Assembly (NCBI RefSeq): GCF_900209925.1
Contig: NZ_LT907978.1
Coordinates: forward strand, 294,001-358,000
From: Anaerobutyricum hallii
GTDB taxonomy: Bacteria > Bacillota > Clostridia > Lachnospirales > Lachnospiraceae
Direction of reading: 5' to 3'
Length of the DNA: 64,000 nucleotides
Of this stretch, positions 26,455 through 34,695 are shown piece by piece. A model generated the notes under the pieces. That model had not been told where the DNA came from. It did no database searches and saw only the letters and a list, made by a program, of their open reading frames with translations. The position numbers and the translations under genes are program-made. The first letter of the stretch is position 1; each line of letters opens with the position of its first letter.

Positions 26455-27129
26455 ATGGCAGCGATTAATAATGATTGGGCGGAGGCGCTCAAAGAAGAAT
26501 ATAAGAAACCGTATTACAGGGAACTTTATAAAAAGGTGAATGAGGAATATCAGACACATGAAATTTTTCCTCCGTCTGATGAGATATTCAGTGCGTTTCA
26601 TTTGACACCGTTAAAGGATGTTAAGGTTGTGATCCTTGGACAGGATCCGTACCATAATAACGGGCAGGCACATGGATTAAGCTTTTCTGTAAAGCCGGGG
26701 GTAGATATTCCGCCATCATTGGTTAATATTTATAAGGAACTTCATGATGACCTTGGTTGTTATATTCCGAATAATGGGTATTTGGTAAAGTGGGCAGAGC
26801 AAGGTGTCCTTTTATTAAATACGGTTCTTACTGTTCGGGCGCATCAGGCGAATTCTCATAGAGGAATCGGATGGGAAGAGTTTACGGATGCAGCGATACG
26901 TGTACTTAATGCACAGGATCGGCCAATTGTATTTTTGCTTTGGGGAAGGCCGGCACAGAATAAAAAGCCGATGCTTACGAACCCCAATCATTTAATTTTA
27001 GAGGCGCCACATCCAAGTCCGTTGTCTGCTTATCGTGGATTTTTTGGATGCAGGCATTTTAGTCAGGCAAATGAATTCCTGCGTTTTCATGAGCTTGAAC
27101 CAATTGATTGGCAGATAGAGAATATTTAG
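26455..27129 (+). CDS. ung: Uracil-DNA glycosylase (family 1)
   Basis: The 224-residue enzyme removes uracil from DNA in base-excision repair. The water-activating motif GQDPYH has its Asp at residue 64, and the leucine-loop motif HPSPLS begins at His186. LLLNTVLTVR and SHRGIGWE are typical of the family. The length matches E. coli Ung. A sigma-A promoter and GAGGATAAAAT precede the ATG at 26455. The following ArsC-like gene is 66 bases away and may be co-transcribed. Confidence 0.96.
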   Translation: MAAINNDWAEALKEEYKKPYYRELYKKVNEEYQTHEIFPPSDEIFSAFHLTPLKDVKVVILGQDPYHNNGQAHGLSFSVKPGVDIPPSLVNIYKELHDDLGCYIPNNGYLVKWAEQGVLLLNTVLTVRAHQANSHRGIGWEEFTDAAIRVLNAQDRPIVFLLWGRPAQNKKPMLTNPNHLILEAPHPSPLSAYRGFFGCRHFSQANEFLRFHELEPIDWQIENI

Positions 27130-27195
27130 ATTCTTGGAAGGTATAAAAGTATTTTAAAAATTTTTAAAGAAAGATAAGAAGGAGAGAGGATAAGG

Positions 27196-27549
27196 ATGAA
27201 AGTTTTATTTGTAGAGTATCCAAAGTGTTCCACATGTAAGAAAGCAGGTAAGTGGCTGAAAGATCATGATGTGGAGTTTGATGACAGACATATTGTAGAA
27301 GAGAATCCAACTGCGGAAGAGTTAAAGGAATGGCATGCGAAAAGTGGTCTTCCATTAAAGCGTTTCTTCAATACAAGTGGACAGGTTTATCGTAATAATG
27401 GAATTAAAGATAAACTGCTTGGAATGAGTGAAGAAGAGCAGTATGCGTTACTGGCAACAGATGGTATGCTTGTGAAACGACCAATCGTTGTAGGTGAAGA
27501 TTTTGTTTTGGTCGGGTTTAAAGAAAAAGAATGGGAAGAGAAGTTATAA
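27196..27549 (+). CDS. ArsC/Spx-family thioredoxin-fold protein
   Basis: The 117-residue protein has Cys11 and Cys14 in PKCSTCKKA, the CxxC form found in the YffB/Spx-like branch, and the late family motif VKRPIVVGEDFVLVGF. Arsenate reductases of this fold keep one catalytic Cys and three Arg residues; the present sequence has an Arg in the RP motif. It may be a stress regulator or a reductase; no ars genes are nearby. GGAGAGAGGA lies upstream of the ATG. The assignment to the family is firm, the role is not. Confidence 0.85.
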   Translation: MKVLFVEYPKCSTCKKAGKWLKDHDVEFDDRHIVEENPTAEELKEWHAKSGLPLKRFFNTSGQVYRNNGIKDKLLGMSEEEQYALLATDGMLVKRPIVVGEDFVLVGFKEKEWEEKL

Positions 27550-27567
27550 AGACTTTGGGATGGGGAA

Positions 27568-27678
27568 ATAGAGTTACGTCAGATAGAGTTTTTTTTACAG
27601 TTATATAAAGATAGAAATGTTACTGTTGCGAGTCAGAATCTATATATTTTTTTTATATGCTTGAGGTTTATCTTGTAA
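27568..27678 (+). pseudogene. Remnant of a LysR-family regulator (N-terminal helix-turn-helix)
   Basis: The frame reads ELRQIEFFLQLYKDRNVTVA and then SQNLYI, which resembles the first 26 residues of LysR regulators (ELRQLxxFxxL...). After that the similarity stops and a TAA follows at 27676. No start codon is present (ATA instead of ATG). No second half of a LysR gene is found in this 343-base spacer. Based on pattern only. Confidence 0.4.
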
Positions 27679-27823
27679 CGATGAAACAGGAGAATTATAA
27701 AGTAGAAACAGAGAAGTATATCGCTTATGAAAAGAGGCTTCATAAGGATAGATATAGCTAGAGAGTGGTGATTTTACAAGTTGTAAAAATCCGATGCAGG
27801 GAATATAGAATAGTAAATGAAAT

Positions 27824-27852
27824 GAGGCACAGACATTGGAAATCTGTGCCTC
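27824..27852. terminator. Bidirectional terminator between arsC-like and CDF genes
   Basis: GAGGCACAGA (27824-27833) and TCTGTGCCTC (27843-27852) form a 10-bp perfect stem with a 9-base loop. On the minus strand it is followed by ATTTCATTT, which fits termination of the CDF gene transcript. Confidence 0.65.
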
Positions 27853-27892
27853 GGCTTATTGAATAGGAAGAAAAACTAAAAGTTGTGACGGC

Positions 27893-29074
27893 TTAGCTTT
27901 CCGGTGCTTCAAAACTTCTATCTAATGTAATAATACATTCTACATTTTCATCCATTTCGTGAAGAAGAGATACAAGCTGATGCATCACGCGGTTTGCATC
28001 TTTTTCAGAATAAGAATCAGGAATCACTAGATCAAAAATGAGATTTCGTTGTTCATTTTCTTTTAAAACACGAAAATCATGAAAATTCAATTCAGGATCA
28101 AGCGCATGAACAATGCGGGAAGTCTTCTCTCGAAGAGAAAGAACTTCTTCATCACGCATTTCGACCGGATCCATATGGATAACAAGAAGAATATTCAAAT
28201 CTTTTTTTACATCGCGTTCAATCTTATCAATAATTTCATGCGATACGTCAATATTAATATCATTCGGAACTTCGGCATGAATGGTAGCCATGCTTCGATT
28301 CGGACCATAGTTATGGACGATCAGATCGTGCGTTCCGACAATTCCATCATAAGATTCTACGATATCTGTAATCTTCTGATAAAGTTCCGCAGGGACACGC
28401 TCACCGATTAAAGGTTCTAACGTATCCTTTGCAATAGAGATACCGGACCAGATAACAATAGCAGATACAATGAGGCCGGCAATCGCATCGACATTAATGG
28501 ATGTAAAGTGGCAGATAATAATCGAAAGTACAGTAGCACTCGTTGTGATAACATCTCCGAGAGAATCCGCTGCAGTTGCAAGCATAACTTTAGAATCAAT
28601 TCTTTTACCAAGTTTATTATTAAAAAATGCCATCCATAACTTTACAAGGATTGATAAAATAAGGATAACAAATGGTACAAGATCAAAACTGATTTCTTCT
28701 GGATGCAGTATCTTAGAAATCGAACTTTTAAAGAAAGTAAATCCAACTTCAATAACAAGAAATGAAACAATTAAAGCCGCAATATACTCAATTCTTCCAT
28801 GTCCAAAAGGATGCTCCGCATCTGCGGGCTTCCCGGCCATTTTCACCCCGATAAAGCTGATAATAGACGAAGCAGCATCGGATAAGTTATTAAAAGCATC
28901 TGCGGTAACAGCAAGAGAACTTAAAATAAGTCCGATCGTAAGTTTTACGGAAAACAACAAAACATTACAAAAAATCCCAACAACGCTGGTAAGCATACCA
29001 TAGCGAGTCCGGACTTCTGTACTTTCAATATTGGTACTGTCTTTTATAAATTTGTTTACAAGAAAATCTGTCAT
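27893..29074 (-). CDS. Cation diffusion facilitator (CDF) family transporter
   Basis: The 393-residue protein has the CDF pattern: six membrane spans, the metal-site ADAFNNLSDAASS in span II, HPFGHGR in the loop after span III, and a matching AADSLGDVITT in span V, followed by a cytoplasmic domain of about 190 residues that seems to repeat a ferredoxin-like fold. CDF proteins export Zn, Fe, Mn or Cd by proton antiport. The metal cannot be read with certainty; two Asp plus Asn in each site is closer to the Mn/Fe type than to the HxxxD zinc type. It is monocistronic. Confidence 0.9.
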   Translation of the reverse strand: MTDFLVNKFIKDSTNIESTEVRTRYGMLTSVVGIFCNVLLFSVKLTIGLILSSLAVTADAFNNLSDAASSIISFIGVKMAGKPADAEHPFGHGRIEYIAALIVSFLVIEVGFTFFKSSISKILHPEEISFDLVPFVILILSILVKLWMAFFNNKLGKRIDSKVMLATAADSLGDVITTSATVLSIIICHFTSINVDAIAGLIVSAIVIWSGISIAKDTLEPLIGERVPAELYQKITDIVESYDGIVGTHDLIVHNYGPNRSMATIHAEVPNDINIDVSHEIIDKIERDVKKDLNILLVIHMDPVEMRDEEVLSLREKTSRIVHALDPELNFHDFRVLKENEQRNLIFDLVIPDSYSEKDANRVMHQLVSLLHEMDENVECIITLDRSFEAPES

Positions 29075-29200
29075 AAATATCCCCCTAGCTGTAGCTGTAA
29101 TATTTACTCCACTATAACAGTTTATGAAAAAAACTGCAAGCTAATCTTTGGAAGGTATATCTAATTATGTTTAGGAATAGAAAATCAAAAACGACCAATA

Positions 29201-30016
29201 TTAAATTAATTTAAAATGCTTTAAGGCATTCCTGATTCCATCCCTGTCAATCGGGGTTGTAACATAGGAGGTGTTTCTAAGCACTTCAGGATAGGCATTT
29301 CCCATAGCAATACTATTCTTTACATGAGTGAGCATAGAAAGATCATTTGTACTATCACCAAATACATAGCAGTCATCTAAAGATGCTTTAAGATGCTTTA
29401 CAATGAAATCGATACCACTTGCTTTGGAACATCCTTTAGGAACAATCTCTTCGAATCCGTAAGGATGCATTTCCTCTCTTATTATAAAGTCAAAGTTATC
29501 TTTTAGCTTCGTGTGAAATAAATCAATATCACTGTTTGTGTCTGTTAAAATAATGAACTTGTCAAAAGCTAAAACAGGGTCGTCAAGAAAACGAATGGGA
29601 TGTTCAAGATTTGTCTTTGCATAAGAATTACGAATAGTGATAATTGGTGCAAAGACTTCTGCATCATTTTTTGCCTGAAAATAGCAAGAATTTCGACCTT
29701 CGCATACGGCCTGAATTTTACATTCTGTTAAAATATCATCTAAACTGCGTTTTAAAGAATCATCAAGATCATAATGATAAAGAGTTTCTCCATGAAAGAT
29801 TACTTCTGTACCACAACCGCATACATAGCCATCAAAAGGAAATTCCTTAATTGCTTCTGGCATAAATCCGTATGTGCGTCCACTGTTGATGAAAATATAA
29901 TGTCCATTTGCCTGTGCCTGCTTTAAAGCTTCTATAGCGCTGTCAGGAATATATCCGGGAATGCCTCCGGCAAGCAGTGTGCCGTCAATATCAAAAAATA
30001 AAAGTTTTCTATTCAT
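29201..30016 (-). CDS. HAD-superfamily (Cof-type, IIB) phosphatase
   Basis: The 271-residue protein has the nucleophile and acid aspartates Asp9 and Asp11 (FFDIDGTL), motif II INSGR, and motif IV GDSTNDLSML near residue 217, with the long C2B cap between them. These enzymes dephosphorylate sugar phosphates or pyridoxal phosphate. The start at 30016 has AAAGGA upstream; the longer frame to 30109 passes through repeat E1, so it is not used. The 5' leader contains E1. Confidence 0.88.
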   Translation of the reverse strand: MNRKLLFFDIDGTLLAGGIPGYIPDSAIEALKQAQANGHYIFINSGRTYGFMPEAIKEFPFDGYVCGCGTEVIFHGETLYHYDLDDSLKRSLDDILTECKIQAVCEGRNSCYFQAKNDAEVFAPIITIRNSYAKTNLEHPIRFLDDPVLAFDKFIILTDTNSDIDLFHTKLKDNFDFIIREEMHPYGFEEIVPKGCSKASGIDFIVKHLKASLDDCYVFGDSTNDLSMLTHVKNSIAMGNAYPEVLRNTSYVTTPIDRDGIRNALKHFKLI

Positions 30017-30040
30017 AAAAAATCCTTTCTTATATTTTGC

Positions 30041-30110
30041 GGGACCCAAAGTCAAATACCTTATCGTGCAAGAATGAACGGAGTTTTGAACTTTTGCCCC
30101 AGACATCATG
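30041..30110 (-). repeat. Family E motif, long form (E1)
   Basis: In minus-strand order it has GGGGCAAAAG, then the central AACTCCGTTCATTCTTGCAC, then GATAAGGTATTTGACTTTGG and GTCCC. Ends GGG(G)C-AAAAG and CTTTGGGTCCC are loosely complementary. It lies in the 5' leader of the HAD gene. E2 is about 90 percent identical. Confidence 0.65.
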
Positions 30111-30286
30111 AAATTAAAAGCATTCAGAATTAATTTTCTGAAAACGAACGAAAATAATTATAGCATATATTTTATCAGAAGGGAAATGAGAGAAAGTTGG
30201 AGATTGATTTAGTTGGAAAATATAAAAAAATATGTTATTATGTTAAAAATAGAAATAGATAGAACTATGAGAAAGGATGAAGTACA

Positions 30287-30808
30287 ATGGCAAACCCAAT
30301 TGTTACAATTACGATGGAAAATGGAGATGTAATCAAAGCAGAATTATATCCACAGATTGCTCCAAACACAGTGAATAACTTTATTTCATTAATTAATAAG
30401 GGATTTTATGATGGACTGATTTTCCATCGTGTTATTAAAGGATTTATGATTCAGGGAGGATGCCCTCTTGGAAACGGAACCGGCAATCCGGGATACAGTA
30501 TTAAAGGAGAATTCTCTAATAACGGATTTACAAATCAGTTAAAGCACGAAGCAGGTGTGCTTTCCATGGCTCGTTCCATGATGCCAAACTCTGCAGGCTC
30601 CCAGTTCTTTATCATGCATAAGGCAGCTCCACATCTTGACGGAGAATATGCCGCATTTGGTAAAGTAATTGAAGGAATGGATGTTGTAGATAAGATTGCA
30701 TCTGTGAAGACATTTATGGATTCTCCATACGAAAAACAGGTAATGGCATCCGTAACTGTAGATACACAGGGAGAAGAATATCCAGAACCAGAAAAAATAG
30801 AAAAATAA
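30287..30808 (+). CDS. ppiB: Peptidyl-prolyl cis-trans isomerase (cyclophilin type)
   Basis: The 173-residue cytoplasmic cyclophilin speeds proline isomerisation during protein folding. FHRVIKGFMIQGG near residue 46 holds the catalytic Arg, and SMARSMMPNSAGSQFFI is the substrate groove. No signal peptide is present. GAAAGGATG precedes the ATG. A 19-bp perfect terminator stem follows, so it is monocistronic. Confidence 0.96.
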   Translation: MANPIVTITMENGDVIKAELYPQIAPNTVNNFISLINKGFYDGLIFHRVIKGFMIQGGCPLGNGTGNPGYSIKGEFSNNGFTNQLKHEAGVLSMARSMMPNSAGSQFFIMHKAAPHLDGEYAAFGKVIEGMDVVDKIASVKTFMDSPYEKQVMASVTVDTQGEEYPEPEKIEK

Positions 30809-30845
30809 ACATTCTGTGTTTGAATTTCAATAGAAGAAATTGGCC

Positions 30846-30897
30846 GAACCAGAAAAAGTACAGACTTTGTATCTGTACTTTTTCTGGTTCATTTTTT
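30846..30897 (+). terminator. Rho-independent terminator of ppiB
   Basis: GAACCAGAAAAAGTACAGA (30846-30864) pairs perfectly with 30872-30890; loop CTTTGTA; followed by ATTTTTTG. Confidence 0.9.
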
Positions 30898-30910
30898 GTT
30901 AAATTAAATT

Positions 30911-30934
30911 CAAGTCGAGCAGCCGCGAGACTTG
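30911..30934 (+). repeat. Short palindromic motif K (K2)
   Basis: CAAGTCGAGCAG / CCGCGAGACTTG; the ends CAAGTC and GACTTG pair. It recurs inverted at 21831-21854 with one difference. Confidence 0.5.
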
Positions 30935-31013
30935 GCGCGTGATTCTGGTCAGCGTAAGCTGACATATTCTTTACAGAATCACTGCGCATCCTCGCGGAGC
31001 GTTTATCTCAGTC

Positions 31014-31090
31014 AGAGATTGGACTCCCACTGAGACAAATTTGCTGTCACTCACCACCTGAAAGAGGTGGGAGTCTTCTCGACTGAGATA
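31014..31090 (-). repeat. Hairpin with 40-bp motif G (G1)
   Basis: The outer arms TATCTCAGTC and GACTGAGATA enclose an inner CCACCT/AGGTGG hairpin. Bases 31050-31089 are an exact reverse complement of 58341-58380 (40 of 40). The spacer between ppiB and the HPr-like gene (329 bases) holds only the ppiB terminator, K2, a GATTCTG/CAGAATC dyad and G1. Confidence 0.65.
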
Positions 31091-31137
31091 AAATTGATGT
31101 TCTTGTGTTCATCAGTTAAGTCAAATGGATAATATCA

Positions 31138-31401
31138 TTATGCTAAAAGCTGTTCCTGTATCTGCAATGCATTCACTTCAAAATCTTTTAATGCTTTTGC
31201 AACATAATCAGCGGAATCTTCGTTATAGATGTAGAGATAAACCGGGCGGGAAATATCAAGACTGAAAATGGCCATGATGGACTTTGCATTGACAATACTG
31301 CAGCCAGACACTAAATCAAAACGTCCGTTAAATTTATTAATTATGTCTACAAAAGTTTTAATCTTATCCATAGAATTAATGGTAATGGTTTTTGTGATCA
31401 C
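31138..31401 (-). CDS. HPr-fold protein without the active-site histidine
   Basis: The 87-residue protein aligns with HPr in its middle and end (FDLVSGCSIVNAKSIMAIFS) but the region of GxHARPA is replaced by SMDKIKTFVD, so His15 is absent. The serine of NAKSIM, equivalent to regulatory Ser46, is kept at residue 41. It cannot act as a PTS phosphocarrier; a Crh-like or carbon-status role through Ser phosphorylation is possible by inference. The start is GTG at 31401 with GGAGG 8 bases upstream; a TTG at 31425 is the alternative. It is a single gene. Confidence 0.75.
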   Translation of the reverse strand: MITKTITINSMDKIKTFVDIINKFNGRFDLVSGCSIVNAKSIMAIFSLDISRPVYLYIYNEDSADYVAKALKDFEVNALQIQEQLLA

Positions 31402-31842
31402 TGGAAATGCCTCCAAAACTTTCAACGCTAAAATTAATGAATGTAACTGGTTAAAATGATTCAGAGCGGTGCCAAATGTAGAAAAAGGCAGAAACGCTCT
31501 AAATTATGGTCTTTATTTAATAAATATGATATCAGGGTCAAAAGGTCAGCACGATAAGGTGTTTGACTTTTTAATCCTAATATTATAAATATGTTAACAT
31601 TTGAAAGGACAGTTTTCAATAGAAGGAAAAGAAATTTGAGGGTAGATATTTAAACATTTCTTATGAAAAATAGACAATTCGTTGTTGTGGCATAGCAAAA
31701 AAAGTTAATAGCAAAAATATAGAAGCATTTTTCCTGAAAATGCATATACATAAAAGAAAATATTCCAGAAAATATTTCAGATAATGTGTGATGTAATGAT
31801 TTTCATATAAAAAAAGAAAGAGATTTTAAAGAAGGAGATTTT
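31402..31842. other. Spacer and leader of the Csp-like protease gene
   Basis: The 441-base region has E3 at 31529-31577, AT-rich DNA, and the ribosome site GAAGGAG at 31831-31837. I cannot assign a promoter with confidence; if the protease is a sporulation gene, a forespore sigma factor could read it. Confidence 0.4.
31529..31577 (+). repeat. Family E motif, intermediate form (E3)
   Basis: It reads ATCAGGGTCAAAAGGTCAGC, then ACGATAAGGTGTTTGACTTT. Compared with E1/E2, the part CTCCGTTCATGCTTG is missing. It lies about 270 bases before the Csp-like protease on the same strand. Confidence 0.55.
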
Positions 31843-33594
31843 ATGGAAAATAATCAAGATGGATTAAAGGCATTGCTTCAGGAAAAGGATTGTGTTGGGG
31901 TTCCGGCAAATGAAGAATATCAGGAATATCTTGTTGATTATTTACTTGATGAAAATTTTTTTGAAAATGAATTGGCAGACTATTGTGTGTTTCCTATAGG
32001 ATATAATCAGTCTATTGTTTATATAAAGTCGAAGAATCCCCTGACAGGAGATGATAGAAGATTTCGATATAATACTGTTCCAAAATGCTATGGTCTGATG
32101 GCTTCGGAAGAATTAGAAGAAACGGGAATTCTGAAAGTCAGACGATCTCCTCAGCTTGGTTACAGGGGAAGTGGGACTTTGATTGGGATTATTGATACAG
32201 GCATTCGATTAGAGGATTCTCTTTTCTTATATGAAGACGGAAGTTCCAAAGTTGTCGCACTGTGGGATCAGAGTGACCAGAGTGGAACAAGACCGGAAGG
32301 ATTTCTTTACGGAACGGAATGGACGAGAGAAGAAATTAGTGAAGGGATAAAAAAGAAAGATAAAAAACTCCCCGGAGATGAGAATGGACATGGAACATTT
32401 CTCGCGGCCGTTGCAGCCGGACGAGAAGATATCGATAAGGGATTTTCGGGTGTAGCACCGGATGCGGAACTTGTTGTTGTAAAATTAAAACAAAGTAAAA
32501 AATATTTGCGTGAATTTTATTCTATTCCGGATGGCATCTGGTCCTGTCAGGAGGATGACGTTATGTTGGCAGTACGTTATGTCATCAGTGTGGCAAATAA
32601 ATTGGGAAGACCGGTATCAATCTGTCTTGGAATCGGAACAAACCTTGGAGGACACAATGGAGCCAATGGTCTGGCAAGATATATTTCCTATCTATCGCTA
32701 CTCCCCAAAATTTCTTTTCATATCGCAGGAGGAAACGAAGGAATCAGCGGTCATCATTTTCATGGAACAATACGGAGAGAGGAACAATATCAGACAGTTG
32801 ATTTTAATGTGGCAGAAGGAGAAAATGGCTTCATCATGGAGCTTTGGGGTGACGAGCCAAATGTGTATACAGTAGGGGTTCTGTCTCCCGGAGGAGAAAA
32901 TATTGAGCGTATGCAGCTTAAAATGGGAGAATTTCGAAGCATTCGCTTTTTCCCCGAAAATACATTATTGGAAATACGTTCTTTTCCGGGAGCAACAATA
33001 GGAGGTTCACAGGTAATCCGGATGAACTTTAAAAATCTCGTTCCCGGCATATGGAAGCTTTTTATTTACGGAACAGGAAACGGTGAAAAAACGTACGATA
33101 TCTGGATGCCAATCAGCAATTTCTTAAAAGAAGAAACAGTATTCATTAATCCAGACTCCGAACAGACCGTCACTTCACCAGGAAATGCTCAGTACGCCAT
33201 AACATATACGCCATATGATGTGACAACCGGAGGATTATATATAAGAGCAAGCAAAGGATATACAAGAGACGGAAGAATTGTACCGGACCTTGCTGCCCCA
33301 GGAGTCTCTGTAAAAATCCCTGGGATTTCAAGAATTGACAGAAACGGAGAAAAAGCCGGAAAAGAAAGAGTACGAAGCGGAAGCAGTATAGCAGCAGCCT
33401 TTGGTGCGGGAATAGGAGCATTAATGCAGGAATGGGCATTTATTGCCGGCTACGACCCGTTTATGAATGGGCAGGACATGAGAACCTATCTTATTCGGGG
33501 AGCGGTAAAAGATGGACCATATGAATATCCAAACCGAGAATGGGGCTATGGAAAGATAAATATATATAATACTTTACTAGAACAAAGATTTTAA
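31843..33594 (+). CDS. Csp-like subtilase (S8 family serine protease)
   Basis: The 583-residue protease has the full triad: Asp118 (IIDTGI), His183 (NGHGTFLAAV) and Ser515 (SGSSIAAA, with GSS in place of GTS). No signal peptide is present. The N-terminal 100 residues look like a prodomain and a beta-rich insert of about 140 residues lies between His and Ser, the layout of the CspA/B/C germination subtilases of spore-forming clostridia. It may process a cortex-lytic enzyme; that is inference. The stop is followed by the arm of palindrome B3. Confidence 0.85.
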   Translation: MENNQDGLKALLQEKDCVGVPANEEYQEYLVDYLLDENFFENELADYCVFPIGYNQSIVYIKSKNPLTGDDRRFRYNTVPKCYGLMASEELEETGILKVRRSPQLGYRGSGTLIGIIDTGIRLEDSLFLYEDGSSKVVALWDQSDQSGTRPEGFLYGTEWTREEISEGIKKKDKKLPGDENGHGTFLAAVAAGREDIDKGFSGVAPDAELVVVKLKQSKKYLREFYSIPDGIWSCQEDDVMLAVRYVISVANKLGRPVSICLGIGTNLGGHNGANGLARYISYLSLLPKISFHIAGGNEGISGHHFHGTIRREEQYQTVDFNVAEGENGFIMELWGDEPNVYTVGVLSPGGENIERMQLKMGEFRSIRFFPENTLLEIRSFPGATIGGSQVIRMNFKNLVPGIWKLFIYGTGNGEKTYDIWMPISNFLKEETVFINPDSEQTVTSPGNAQYAITYTPYDVTTGGLYIRASKGYTRDGRIVPDLAAPGVSVKIPGISRIDRNGEKAGKERVRSGSSIAAAFGAGIGALMQEWAFIAGYDPFMNGQDMRTYLIRGAVKDGPYEYPNREWGYGKINIYNTLLEQRF

Positions 33595-33624
33595 AAAATA
33601 CTAGTTTGTAGATTTCGTGTAGAC

Positions 33625-33741
33625 GAAAAAAGAAATAATGCCCTATCCCATCTGCTCTGTAGTCGCTGTGTTTAAAATGCTCATTCGCATCTTAAACACG
33701 CTCCGAAGCCGCATCTGGGATAGGGCATTATTTCTTTTTTC
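33625..33741 (-). repeat. Family B palindrome, copy B3
   Basis: The 117-bp copy, inverted relative to B1, has stem-specific TAATGCCC paired with GGGCATTA, and the constant loop on both sides. It lies directly after the protease stop. Confidence 0.87.
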
Positions 33742-34035
33742 TGACTATCTAAATCTATGGTTTAACAACATGGAATGTGCCAGAAGGCTATGGTCTTCCG
33801 AAAAATTAAATTCTAAAGGATTGACACTCAAATTGTTATCTTTCCAACATAAATTACTAATTTGTTATTTGTTATCAAAACCAGACAGCCGCTAAAACAA
33901 AATTCTATGCTGAATTGTAAGAAGATACCCCTCTTCTGGAGATTTTCATTCCAAATAAAAACCACAGACTTCTGGACAATCCCCTCTCTCCCATCCAAGA
34001 TTTAAATACTAATTTCCATCTGGAGCCAAAAAGCA

Positions 34036-34155
34036 GAAAACCAGAAATTTAATATAGAAAAAAATGTGATGTCGGAGCGAGTAAAAATGCCGAGCAGGCA
34101 TTTTCTGCGAAGCGACTATCTTCACATTTTTTTCTATATTAAATTTCTGGTTTTC
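34036..34155 (+). repeat. Family C palindrome, copy C3
   Basis: The 120-bp hairpin has GTCGGAGCGAG and GAAGCGACTATC loop sides and the inner stem AAAATGCC/GGCATTTT. Its right outer arm continues into the 3' end of the XRE gene and supplies the residues NLMD and the stop. Confidence 0.85.
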
Positions 34156-34161
34156 GTCTCT

Positions 34162-34422
34162 TTAGTCCATCAAATTCATATTTGGATTTATTAGTTCTTC
34201 AAATGTGATGTGGAAAAGTTCACAAAATGCTTGGATTTCGATATCTGTTACAAAACGTTGTTGTGTTTCGATTCTTGTAATTACATTTTTGTCAATATCA
34301 TAACCTTTGAGCTGTAGTTCATGTGCAAGTGCTCTTTGTGATAAATGGTGTTTTTTTCTTAAAGCAATTAAGTTAGAGCCGATTAAATTCTTGTTGCCTG
34401 TTTCCGCAACTGGCTTTGGCAT
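34162..34422 (-). CDS. Small XRE-family helix-turn-helix regulator
   Basis: The 86-residue protein is one Cro/C1-type HTH domain: NLIALRKKHHLSQRALAHEL is helix 1-2 and the recognition helix follows in IDKNVITRIETQQRFVTD. Its target is unknown. The last residues MNLMD and the stop are encoded by the outer arm of C3 (the same DNA string, AATTTGATGGACTAA, follows the gltD stop). AAGGAAGG lies upstream. It may be autoregulated; no phage or toxin gene is next to it. Confidence 0.85.
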   Translation of the reverse strand: MPKPVAETGNKNLIGSNLIALRKKHHLSQRALAHELQLKGYDIDKNVITRIETQQRFVTDIEIQAFCELFHITFEELINPNMNLMD

Positions 34423-34541
34423 AATTTCTTACCTTCCTTTCAAATTTTGTTATGCGTAAGCGCATTATATGGTTTTATTTTACAAAATTTGATAATACCA
34501 TACGGTCGTAAAAGTGAGACAAATGCGGAAAAAGCGAAAAA

Positions 34542-34573
34542 AATGAGACAATATACAAGTACATTGTCTCATT
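34542..34573 (-). terminator. Terminator of mltG
   Basis: AATGAGACAAT (34542-34552) pairs with ATTGTCTCATT (34563-34573), loop of 10; on the minus strand it is followed by TTTTTTCGCTTTTT. It is also 120 bases upstream of the XRE start, so an operator role is an alternative. Confidence 0.65.
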
Positions 34574-34646
34574 AATATATCAGATGGGATTGACTCCCCC
34601 ACTGATATAGCCTCCGGCAGTAAGAATGCCGGGGCATTCTTGAAAA
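34574..34646. repeat. Family F double hairpin (F1)
   Basis: TATATCAG / CTGATATA and AAGAATGCC / GGCATTCTT form two small hairpins with GACTCCCCC between. Related ends occur at 42397-42450 (GACTCCCACTCC, GGCATTCTTGAA) and 59445-59498. Confidence 0.5.
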
Positions 34647-34695
34647 TAAAAATGTTTTGTTGAAGTGAAATAGCAAAAGACAGAATGTTAGTATT

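Larger units (their letters stand above)
33595..34161. repeat. Mosaic repeat spacer B3 - partial A - J - C3
   Basis: The 567-base spacer between two convergent genes contains B3, then outer-arm sequence of family A (GTTATCAAAACCAGACAGCC, GCTGAATTGTAAGAAG) where the A core is missing and directly joined to a J right half (TTCTGGAGATTTTC ... TTCTGGACAATCCCC), then C3. The junction shows that modules recombine or delete at their edges. Confidence 0.6.

Noticed and set aside
27680-27760. 26-codon frame MKQENYKVETEKYIAYEKRL... after the LysR remnant
   Set aside because: No ribosome site or family similarity; too short to support.
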